64,000 bases of DNA from Branchiostoma floridae (lineage: Eukaryota; Chordata; Leptocardii; Amphioxiformes; Branchiostomatidae): assembly GCF_000003815.2 (NCBI RefSeq), contig NC_049994.1, forward strand, positions 11,995,332 through 12,059,331, in the 5' to 3' direction. A program made the translations under genes and the position numbers. A model generated the notes under the pieces. That model was not told where the DNA came from. It saw nothing but the letters and a program-made list of their open reading frames with translations, and did not search any database. Shown here in pieces: positions 25,401 through 37,400 of this stretch (the first letter of the stretch is position 1; each line of letters starts with the position of its first letter).

Positions 25401-28400
25401 CGCTCACCTAAGTAAAGATAAACCAAGACACTCAATATAAAATCTGTACACACCCTGAAGTTGATATATACAAAACCAAGAATAGAAAGAACTGCCACAG
25501 TAACCAAGGTGCTGTATGATGAAGGGTGATAAAGGTTCTTGAATATTCCAAACTTTCTTATCCTTGCAGAGACTATGATCGCAATCTCCACAAGTTACTA
25601 GAATCATAGCAACCTTCACAGGTTGAGACTGATCATAATCTCAAATTCTGCCAGAATACGATTTCATATCAGGACAGATATTCATAAATATCAAGGATTA
25701 CCATATAATCATAACTTTCGATGCAAATATGTGACAGTGTCAGTGTCATATCATAGCCACACAATCAAATATAGGAATGAAATGTGTTGTGATACAGGCC
25801 CTTGGGTTTTTCTAGAAAAAAAAATACACTGCAATTGAGCAGTGGCACCAAGTAGAGGGAGATAGGGTTCTCCAGTCTTTTATTATTCTAAGTTAAAATG
25901 GAGCATTCTATGGCTTCCTAGTTGCCCAAACTACTATGATCAGACAGGTCACAATTGAAAACTGTGGCCACATGTGATCCCTGGTCAATCAGAAGTTTAT
26001 GTTTGCCAGAGTAAGGGGGCACATGGTCAGGGCATGAGGGCACAGCGCCCCTGTTCCCTTGTTTTAAAAATCCCTGTGGTAAAAAAAACAAGCTTTTCTA
26101 GATTGATTGAAAATGTCCTTGATTAAGCACAGTTGTTTCCAGATGGTTTGATCAGAATATCCTTGTATAGACATGACAGTATAGAAAAGCACAATGTGAG
26201 ACCAATAACCTCTCAAGTGTTAACATTGAGTGGGAAGTTATCTCCGCTGTAATTTCTATGGAGTGTTATTTGCAGTAAAGACAACATGTAACAGGATGAG
26301 GAGAAAATTGAAGTGTCACAGATGTTTCCTGTGATCTGAAGCTGGCACACGGTATTAATTTGAACTGTATACCCACAAAATGTATCATGACGTCACAGAG
26401 CTTAATGTTTGTACTGGAGAGAACAAGCTGCATATATTCGGACAGATTGACTTGATCCACCCACACCAGGAAGGAAACAGGAAAACTCTCTTCAATAAAT
26501 GTGATGATTTTAGGTGAAAAATCAGTTATCCACGGACATTAGCTATGATTCTATTAGTTTTTGTTTCTATATCCTTCAGTCATACATAAGAATCACATTG
26601 GGAAAGTGTTCTAGTAGTATGCGTTGACTGTATGACTGAGCTTTGCAAGGGATTCAAATTTAAATTTAATGCTATCATTATGTTCCATAGGATAGCGTGG
26701 GGAAAAATGCTGATTTTACCTCCGACGTGGCATTGTTAACAATTCTAGGTGACAAAGTTTAAACCTTAAAGGCGGGTAAACAGAGTGTGGAACAGCCACC
26801 GCCATATATGGTGAAGAACGCCGTTGCTATCTTCTACCACCTCTAAAGTGGGTATGTCTCGATGGATTGCACCAAATTGCCCTGGGAAATCACGCTGACT
26901 TTACAAATCTGTACCAATTTTTCCTTGTGATTATGATAGCATACACGTGTGATGCAGTTGGGTTTAAAGCCCAGAGAAGGCAAACAAAATGACTGCACCT
27001 GGAATGTACTATTCTCAGTTTTGATATGACATACATGTACCTTTATTGGAAACCACAGTGTTACCATTCCATAACATACCAATCATCAAAAACTCATCAA
27101 CAAGACCTTTACATTGATAAAAGGATGTTCTCCATTTTTTTGCTCATTTGCACCATTTTGCCAAGCGCAAAGTTTTTGTAACTTTCAAAAACTTCTGAAT
27201 ACCATACCATTTACACAAGGAAAGTGGTCCTTTGAATGGGTATCAGCTCACCACAATTTCAGGGGACAAACTGTCGCCAGTTGTCACCAATTTGCACCAC
27301 TCTGCGAATGCCTTTTGGCAAGTTGGTGCAATCAAGTGAGATTCCCCCTTCAGAAACTGTGGAAAATGTGGAACCAAGGACGTTGTATAGTGTCCTTGGT
27401 GGAACAAGCACTCTTTCCATGATTGGAAGAAAAATACTTCACATTTCCTGAAAGCAGTTCAAATGGATCTCTAGTTGGTGTTCAAATGTACGTGAAACTG
27501 ACAGTACTTCCCTGCAATAGTGCAAGAGTGGGGGGTTTAAGTACAGCCAAACGACCATGCCAAACAGCTGTCAGCCTTTTGTAGCGTAGCGGTTTGCGCT
27601 GATGAATTTGTGATCTGGTTGCCTGGGTTCGGTGCAGGTTTGAATCCTGGGAGTCAGGATGTTGTTTCTTTCTGTTTCTTCTCCTTTCTTACAGTATCAT
27701 AACAAGAAAACTTATGCCTCACCAATACCTGTGTGAAAATCAACTCGCCCCGAACGGTTCGGACCGGTCCGAGGGCAGTCCGAGCGGTCCGCCTACGTCA
27801 AAGCCGTCCGGCCCGCGAGGCTGCCAGTCCGAGCGCCGGGCGGTGAACCGTCATTAAGTGGTTCAGCACGTTCGGCAGTTCAGGACCGCCGGACGCTTCG
27901 GGCGCCGTAAAACACTTAGAAAAAATTGCCGCCGCCCTGCCAAATTTTGTCTAAGTCCCTAAATTGTATGAAGCCGTGCGACAGCGCCCCCTTCCGTACA
28001 CTAGGCGCAGCGGCCAGAAGAGCAGTAGAGTCCGTAGGTGAGACTATTAGACATTGTTAGAGGCATGTTTTACGTCCATTATTACGGGGCAACAGCCAGA
28101 GCGGACGAACACTAATAGTAATAGCGTTGCACTATCGCCAGAACAATACAAAATGTACTATGAAAATTTAAAAAATTTAGATTTTTCTACCTTCAAATCT
28201 ACAACTTTTCTTCTATATTATATTTTGGCCGCGACTAATGAATGGGTGACGTGTTTTCTTGTACATATATGTCACCACGCACGGCTGTCTGAAGTGAAGA
28301 GTAGAGTATAATACAATACTCAATAGAGTAGCAAAAACCAACTGATGGGTCTTCTAGTAAAGTTTACATACACTTATAAAATGCTGTTCATTTTCCAATT

Positions 28401-31400
28401 TCCAGCTTACAGTGTTGAGTCACCCTTTGAAGAATCTGCTCCGCTACTCAGTGCAGTTTTTCTGCATGTGCGAACGTTGCTCAGAAAGCCCGGCTGTCCA
28501 GTGTGCGAGATGATTTTGGAAAACACGGCGATCCCAGTTCCAGGCTGCACCCGCTGAAATAAACAGCGGGTTGATTGACATCCCGCCTGTGAGGCGCACG
28601 TGAGCGGCGCTCTGGTGGTCTTCCCACCACACATTGGCCGTTGCCATGGCGCCATGCTGGCGGCAGCCGTTTGATGTGTACAGTGTGGGACAATCTATTT
28701 ACTGGCTAGCCAGTCGCTACGATTTGTACGAAATGAGCCGGAGACGTCGATTTTCACTGCAAATAATGAGCCACATGATTGGTTGTAAGAAACTGAAACT
28801 GAAATCCTATGCCCCACTATCAAGTTTCTTGGAAATTCATCTGAATATGACGAGCCAAAACACGTTGTTCAACTACGTGATTAAGACAATGCCAAAATTT
28901 TCGCAGTTACATATTGCCACATTTTGTGACATAATTTACGTTGTGGGCCCTGTCCGAGTTTTATGGACGGGAAAATACGTCTGGGAGAACTGCGACAAAT
29001 GCCTGTTTGTCTAATGAAGTCGGCAGGCTTGCTTGCCGACTTGCATGTCGGCTTGCTCTCTCCTTGCAGGAAAATGTTAGTCTCTACCAGTACCAGACTC
29101 CGGGTCGCTGGAAAACCGTAGAAATAGAATGAATAGAAGAGTAAGCCGGCCAGGGAACAGTACGCGACCTGCACAGTTTGGATTGTCCATCAAGCCCATG
29201 CAGCGTTGAGTACGCGGATCACACCTACATGTTTATCCTCTCGACCATTATTAAAGGGTAATCTGCCACGAAGTACCAGTCTTTGTATCGTATCTCGTAC
29301 ACTACCAAATGCCGTGCATGCAGCATATAAAATCTTTATTGACACGACAAAAGTAAAGCGACTTTCGTAACGTCTATAACTAAACAGACATGTGAATATC
29401 TATAGGTATGAACAAGTCATTGTTACGAAGTCTGTTCTCATGAAGAATGAATATGTTTTAGTCCTGTTTGTCTCTTTATTTTTCTCTAGCGATAAATGAG
29501 AAAAAAGTCTTAAACACGTAACAGCAGATACCGCTTGGATAGTCGCAGTGGCATGGCGAATAAGAATTCGGCACGCCGTATTTCGTTTCTAAATCACACG
29601 AACGCTATATTGTCCGTTCTGCTGTCGTGTTTGATTTACTAACTACATTGCCCACGCCAATAAAATCGTTGTCTTCCAAGCGCAGTGTAATAAAGTACTA
29701 TAAGAAGAATAAACGACAATGCTATTGTAGGTCACCCTGGCACCTGAGGTCTTCACCACACGACTCGGGATTGATCATGCTCGCACGGCGTTAAAACGGG
29801 CGGGGAAAAGTTACAGACCACCATTGTTTTCTGTAGAACTAAATATAATCTTTCTACCCTATGATTAAATAATTGTCTCTGGCGCTTTACAAATAAGACG
29901 ACATTGAGTTGCGCTACGTTTCGATTGACTGTCATTGTACCAAGCGACGATTCTGTCCAAATGTGCAATAATACGGGAGATAATGTTGAAAATGTATTTA
30001 GCATCTTTATTGCCTTTCATGGCGTCCGGCATTATCTCGCCTTGTGGACAATACCTAACATGATTTGTGAAGTGCAATATTTTGAATGTTTCTCACTTAC
30101 CAAAATTTCCACCATCGTTTGGAGTCAAAGCGCATGCTTTGGCCGGAAAGGAACTTGTGAGCAGTACCTGGTTGGATCACCTGTTGGACGACATGTAGCA
30201 GCGAGACTTCAATCGACTCTCTGAAAACGTGTTGAGTTTGACCAGTGATATTCCCCTTGACATTATATCAAGAAAGTGGGACTAAAAACAAGTACAGTGC
30301 TGTGTCACGCTGGAGTACGGTATCCAAAACAGGACACGGGGAACGGTTAGCCGAACATCTAACGCCACCATTTTATATGCATATTGTTGTTAGAAGCGTT
30401 AGAACTACTTTATCATTTTGACCTGTACTTAGCTTTAAGAGCATAAACGTACAATAAAAATTCGAAAATATATTACTCGTTAGTCGAAGCGACGACTGGA
30501 TCAAGAAACGCCGTGGATGGCTGCATCCAGCACGTTACACTTACAGAAGGAGAGACTATGCACTACCCGTGCGTCGCAAATTGATAGGGGTTGGGGATGG
30601 TGACGCACAATCTAGGGGTCAGTGTCATGTTCCCCTGAGAAATTTGGACGCTTCATCCTTCGTAATATGAAAGGTTAGACTGAGAGAACTGCCCTGGATC
30701 TGGCCAGGGACAGGCGGATCTCAGGACACGCAACAGTGCCTCCCGAACCGTTCTGAACGTTCGGACCGGCTATCACGATTATTGTCAGCAGGGTGTCAAG
30801 CTTGAAAGACTCCCCTGTCTGCCCCTGGGGATAACATGAGCATTGCGCGTGCGTCGCGGTCATTTCAAATTGAAAACTCATCAGCAAACCGTTTCCTGAT
30901 GTCCTGTGTTATTTTTCCGCTTTTTAGTCTTATACTAAGGCTAAATGTACAGACTATCATGGATACCGTTAAGTTGGAAGAGGTGTCGCGTGAGGGGTTT
31001 GTACGTTGTCGTTTCGGGTCAGGATGCATCAAACTGCCATGGAGAGATGGAAAAGGACTAGCAACACAAACAATTTGTGTGGAATTATGTTCTGGTGCTG
31101 TTCCAACCGACTGCCGAAACTTCCGTGGAATACGAACGGACTGGAATGCAAACATCCCTTCTTGTTCAAGACTGAACTGGTAAGAAACTGTTTTACATCG
31201 TTTAGCTGTGTTACCAAGTGTGTTAGATGTGAAATTATCAACAGCACAGTCAAAATCCTGGCTAACTGAAGGCATGTATTTTTTCCGCACTTACTGGGAC
31301 TCCTGTGGGCTGTATTATGCACAATGTTGTTTCAGCGCCCATTTTCATGGAAACACAGTGGTATGATGACGTAATTTTCACTTGTTGCAGCAAAGAGGAA

Positions 31401-34400
31401 GTCATGTTTCCACGTACCGTTGCAAATTATATCATAAATATAACCTTCTCGGCGAAGATAATGATGTGATTATGATCGTCTTACAATTTCCGCATACACC
31501 ACTGATCGGAGGTAATTTTAAATCCATGACGAAGGTAACGAAGTTGTTTCCTCAATGTCCCGGGTTTGATAAAACCTCCCTGGTTGGGGGCAACGTTCTC
31601 ACGGGTCGGACATGTCGGAGCCAGGCGGATCTCTGGACACGCCACAGTAAATCCCGAACCGTTTGAACCGTTCGGACGGGCTATCGGGATTATTGTCAGC
31701 AGGGAGTCAAGCTTTAGAAACTCGCCTGCCTGCCCCTGGGGATAAAACCTGTGAAATTCCAGCGAAGTTGTTTTCTTCTCTGTACTTCAGTAAGTGTATC
31801 TTGGGTGTGTACATGCCCAATGTTGTGTAACGACTAAACGCACAGAACAAAGACTAAACTGTAGACTAAGCGTAATCTGAATTAGCACGTCAGGTGTCCA
31901 TGTCCATGCTTCATATAGAGTAGAGAGAGTAGAGTACAACTACAACTGAAAAATATTAATATCAACGTTCCATAGAATTACTTCTCCTCACCATGGCATA
32001 CTAGTAACTTCCTCCCAAGGACGTTATATCCATGTCCTCACGAGCGGAATTTCCTCGACAATAATCCTCCCCGTTTAATATTGTTCCTCCTTACCAACTT
32101 TTCAAAAAGCGTTTATTTACTTGTGCCGCAAGTACTAGTAAAGATTTCGCCTGCTATTCACACATGTGCCTTTGACGGGCATAAAAATCTATCAAGCGAT
32201 GTGAAAGTTGAAACGTCTACGGCGTAGGTTAACAATAATCCTCTAGGGTGACGTCTTTTAATCTCTACTCATTCAATCAACATTGTATGATATCACTCGT
32301 GGTACTTCTGAAGCCTTCTGAATATCGTTGATTTTACAAACGTTAATGAAATCACATGCACAATAACTATACACTAGAGNNNNNNNNNNNNNNNNNNNNN
32401 NNNNNNNNNNNNNNNNNNNNNNNNNNNNNNNNNNNNNNNNNNNNNNNNNNNNNNNNNNNNNNNNNNNNNNNNNNNNNNNGGCATGCAAGGGATACGGCCG
32501 AAGCTAAAGGTGCGGCCGGACGTTGCAATTGGTGATTTTGCCACCCTTCCAGAAATTGGAGACCCGTTGTAGTGTGACATTTTGATTCCTGCCCTACGAA
32601 TCGGTCTGGTAGGCGGCTGTCCCCGGAGACCAGTTTTGCTGGGATTAGGACAGAAGGAAAGCTTTACGGGAACACCGGCCAGTCTTGTCAAAAGTCGCTT
32701 ACAAGTGCGCAAAGTAAATTTACTGCCGAAAGATTCCAATAATAATTGTGCAGACGTTTTATAATACGGACAGCATGACACCCAGCTAGCGGATATATGG
32801 TTGCTAATTATTTTGTCGGTCGCCACGCGATGATGGACAGCGGCACGCCTCTATACCTAAAGTTTCGCGCTGTGTGGGTGTGGCCTAGCCACTGGCTCGC
32901 AAATTGATATCTGGATCGTATTTTTCCGTCTTTGAATAACTTGCTCGTGAAAAAAAGGCAAGAAACACAAAGGAAATGGGTATAATGACGACATCATTCT
33001 TAGTGGTATTCCTGTCAATGTATGTGCAAACTGTGCCAAAAATTAACACATGGAACGTAAAATAAACAACAAACAACGAGTTATAGACATGTGCGCACTT
33101 GTCGGGCGGCTGTCCCAAAGGACCGGGAGGCTTCAATCAAGTGTGGGAGAGTTCAATTCACGTATGGGGGCCAGCACCTATATCAAAACTAGTCTTATTT
33201 TAGACACGTAGAATAATATTTTGTGGCACTAGATTAACATATATTACCATTCAATATTTATATACAACTTTCTTTCAACAAAATACAATAAAGTTCAACA
33301 CACACCAACAAAATGTTTGGCTTCTTCATAGGATCGTCTTCTTGTTTACGTTTGAGATGGGGTCACTGAACCCTCGCCGCCGCTGGGTGCGTAACGTGCC
33401 TAGCGTTGGCATGAATATATTAGGGCATTCAATGATGTTATAAATGAATCTTCTAGATTATGGACTTGAATGTATATCATATATTAGTGATAGTGTCTCC
33501 GCCACATGTTTGGTAACCACGCTTCAGTCGGAAAGACATCATGATCAGAAATCCATTACTTACGCTTTGTACATGGTTTGTGCGGGCAATCAAATGTTTC
33601 CTGGGACTCCGCACGCACATAACGTCAAAGTGAGGGCACATGTGATTTACATTGATTGTCTTGCGGCTGGTGTCATTCTGTAACTTCAAGCCGTCATTAA
33701 TATTTTGTCTATAGGAGCGCTGGCGGCAGAGGGATGAATTGCATTCAAATTCTTTCTATTTTGTGACGGCATTCCGGCGGTTCAGACCGTCCGAACTGTT
33801 TGGGCAGCGATTTCCACCTCACAACAGCACGATTGTACGCATTTCACGGGTGTTTTGGAGGTACAGTTGCCATCTAAATTGGTGGTTCGCAGACGTCCGC
33901 AGACGTCCGAGCCGGCGCCCCGCGGTGCTCTGCACGCCCCCAGACGGTTCGGATCGCTTTGTTGCTATGGGAACCGCCCGTTCGGCCGTCCGGCCCGGGC
34001 GGAGCTGTACCGGCTCGAACCGTTCGAACGGCCCGCTCCAGGCCGCCGCCCGAAAGCGTTCGAACCATGCCGTCCGGGACCAGTCCGGGACGTAGTCCGG
34101 GCTAGTCCAAGCGGCCAATCTGGACCCTTTATGGCCGTCCGAACCGTTCCGCGAACTGTCGAGCGTCCGTCCCGTCCGACCGACCCGTCCGACCCCCGGA
34201 CTATTGCATGGTTCGAACTGACGGTTCATGCCGGTTCGGACTAGTCCGGGACGGGCAAATTTTCACACAGGCACCTTTCTGACGTTTTTGTGAAATTCTT
34301 GTTTATTCATTATAATCGTTGGTGCAATCATGATCAAGTGAGATTCCCCCTTCAGAAACTGCACTTTCTCTCCTACGTGAGGAACCAAGGACGTTGTATA

Positions 34401-37400
34401 GTGTCCTTGGTGGAACACACACTCTTTCTATGATTGGGAGAAAAATACTCCACGTTTCCTAAAAGCTTTTCAAATGGTTCTCAAGTTGGTGTACAAATGT
34501 ACATGAAACTGACAGTACTTCCCTGCAATATCATAACAAGAAATCTTGTTCTCTTCTCCACAAGTTCTGAAGAAAAGAACATTTCCTGTCTACTTACAGA
34601 TAGCACAAACATAAATAGGGGGGGTAGTGGCGACACCATCAGGAAATGGTAATACCTCAGCAATACCTTTCAGGAGTTTTTGTGAAATTCTTGTTTTATT
34701 CATTATTGTGAATCTCTTCCTTAGAATACTGTCTAATGCATTTTCCTGGACTTCCAACCCAGACCAAGCAAGCAGCCTCAACTTGGGACTTGGGTCAAGC
34801 CTTTGAATATCATAGAATGCCAGGATTTGAGTTACAACTCAGCTGGGAACAAACTTAGATCTGGGCCAGCAGGAACTGAAGACACACCAAGAAAAGCAAA
34901 CAAACACACAGACCAAAAGCAATACATCCATTGTTACGGACAAACACGCAGACCAAAAGCAACACATCCATTGTTACGGACTCCAAGGTAACAATATCTA
35001 CATGCTGATTGCTACATGTACTTCAAGTAGCCTGTGTTTACACACACGTCAATCTCTCCCTGGCTGGGGTTAGTGACCTGATGGGAACTGTATAGGGACG
35101 GCCAGTAGGACTGCAATTTTAGTCAGGCTACTACTTCAAGCTGCAGTTAAGTAATACATCTGTACAGAGGCTCACACAAAAATAACACACTGACAGAACT
35201 TTTCTCACCTCTTGTCCTTTTCTGTAACAGCGATATTCCTTTCCTGCCACATCCACAATCAGCCCCTGGTTGGTACAGCGGTACTGCAGAAGAACACCAA
35301 ATAAAGACAACACTTATTTCCAAAATGATCACAAACAATGTAACATTACAGTATCAGTGAATCAATTGTTTCCTTAATCATGAGAAAATGGTTTAAGTAG
35401 TGTCCAGTTTTTGTTTCAACAGCACACAACATGATTTATTACATACTGAACATTTTTGCATACCTTCATGTATTCTTTTGCTTCTAAATATGTTAGAGAT
35501 AGAAACTGTTACAATCTAAAGTACAAGAAAGTATCACAAATCTTAAACAACAATAAATACGTTGATGAAGGTTATATATTCAGGGGACAAGATACTAAGA
35601 TGACAGTTCCAGATAGGAAATGTCACAAACTAAGGTAGTGCACGCTGCATAAAACATTAGTCTAGTAGACTGTTCCTGAAATCTAAACAGTTGCTCGAGT
35701 GCCTGTTATCTTGAGAATGAATATTAGTGATGTTCTTATAAACAGAATGAACAGACACCTTGTAGCAGCCGCTGCCCCAGTCCACAGCCGGTGCCCTCTG
35801 CCTACAGTCCTCCTTCATCCAGGCCCTGCCCTGCTCCACACACTTGGAGTCCTGGCCGTAGTACTCCAGCGCATAATTGTCTCTGTCTGAGGGGGCGTTC
35901 TCTGCTGTGTCACAGTTGGACGCTCGGGAGAACACTCCGTCTGACTGCCAGTTGAACTCCTACAATATGCAGAAATTGGTTTCTTTTTATAAACAATATA
36001 TATATATATGAACATATGGCCGTAGTACTCCAGGGCATAGTTATCCCTGTCTGAGGGGGCGTTCTCTGCTGTGTCACAGTTGGACGCTCGGGAGAACACT
36101 CCGTCTGACTGCCAGTTGAACTCCTACAGATATACAGAGATATGGGTCCATTTAATACACAAATATATGAATAAAATTATAGAACCTCACTGTTAGTAGT
36201 AATCATAGTACAATGCTAAATTTTGTTCCAACACAAAGATGTACATGGATCAAATTTTCAATGGCTTGTCTGTAACTGTCACGATTCTGAAGAAAGTGAC
36301 AGAGGTGGTTGAAAATTTAATCTGTGTATACCTGTTTTGAGTTGAAATAAAGTTTACCATTGTACTGTCATTTATATGAACATGTACTGGCCCAAGGTAC
36401 TCAATGCATAAGATATCTCTGTTGAGAAAGAAAACTTTGAAACAATGTTGAAGAAACAACCTTTTGAAGTATCATTTTAAAAACCTGGTGACCTGTTGCC
36501 AATTGTAATTTAAGACAAAACAAGTTTTCTAAAAAGGTCTATTTCACCTGTACATTTGTAGGTTTAACCTAATACAATCATCATCATGGGCATATTGCTT
36601 GGAACAGGTCTGATCTCTCCTTACAGACATCTATCATAAACTACACAATTCCAGCGATTCTTGCAATACAGTTTGATATACCCTCAGTCTTCATAATTAC
36701 AAATACAATACATAAAATGACTGAGTAACAAAAAAGAATAATAATTCTTCTAAACCATACAGGATATGAATCATGGACTTGGTATTACAACAAACAGAAA
36801 ATTCCTGAGTGATTGGGAGATACCACATTGTACTTGACTTTTCAAACACAAGTAAACATCATATTTTCTTACCTGGTTGAAAGGACAATAATCTGCCAAG
36901 GCCACCCCGCCTCCAAAGTTTTGTAGAGCTGCACTGTCTTGACCGGGTATGCTGTCAAAGTACTACAGGACACAAGCAAACTTTAATGTTGCTGTCATTG
37001 TAGTTGTATACATTATATATGTTGTTATACACAGATGGCATACAATCATTATTATAAAAATGAACATTCATCAACATCAATCAATATCTATAAAGTCTCC
37101 AGAAAATTGCAAACTGTTATCTAAAATATCCTGAACTGTTTTTCTCTGTTGAACTTGAAACTGTATCATGTCTTCCTGGTTTGGCGAACACTTTTTCTAA
37201 CATGTTCTTTGTTTATGGAAGAGCGTGATGACAATTATTTACAATTTGAGAGTAAAATCCCCTCCTACAACGACATCAGTTTGTGTGGTTCAATGGCATC
37301 TACTCTATTATTTCAACTCTACAAATCACATTTATTTTTATTTTTACTGTAAATTTCAGGTGTTTTTCCAACAGACCTGGTAGTCCTCAGGAATGACTCT

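Larger units (their letters stand above)
22482..35208 (-). other. lmln intron 16 (12.7 kb), a nest of repeats and accessory DNA
   Basis: Bounded by exon 17 (acceptor at 22482 side) and exon 16 (GTGAGA donor at 35200-35208). It is by far the largest intron of the gene and contains the 49-bp minisatellite, a tandem duplication with a MITE, a SINE, CpG-rich palindrome clusters, an assembly gap and some unrecognised exon-like stretches, listed separately. Stretches 24320-27280, 28000-30680 and 31750-33700 show no feature I can name. Confidence 0.85.

Noticed and set aside
28400-28700. Overlapping ORFs on both strands suggesting a gene
   Set aside because: No consistent frame, no recognised domain and no splice support.
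28634-29014. 126-codon ORF with a well-placed ATG at 28646
   Set aside because: No family recognised, overlapped by open frames on the other strand, no splice partner; kept as chance.
33819-34244. ORFs over 120 codons on both strands, Arg/Pro-rich
   Set aside because: Composition effect of the CpG-rich palindrome cluster; no domain, and mirror ORFs on both strands.
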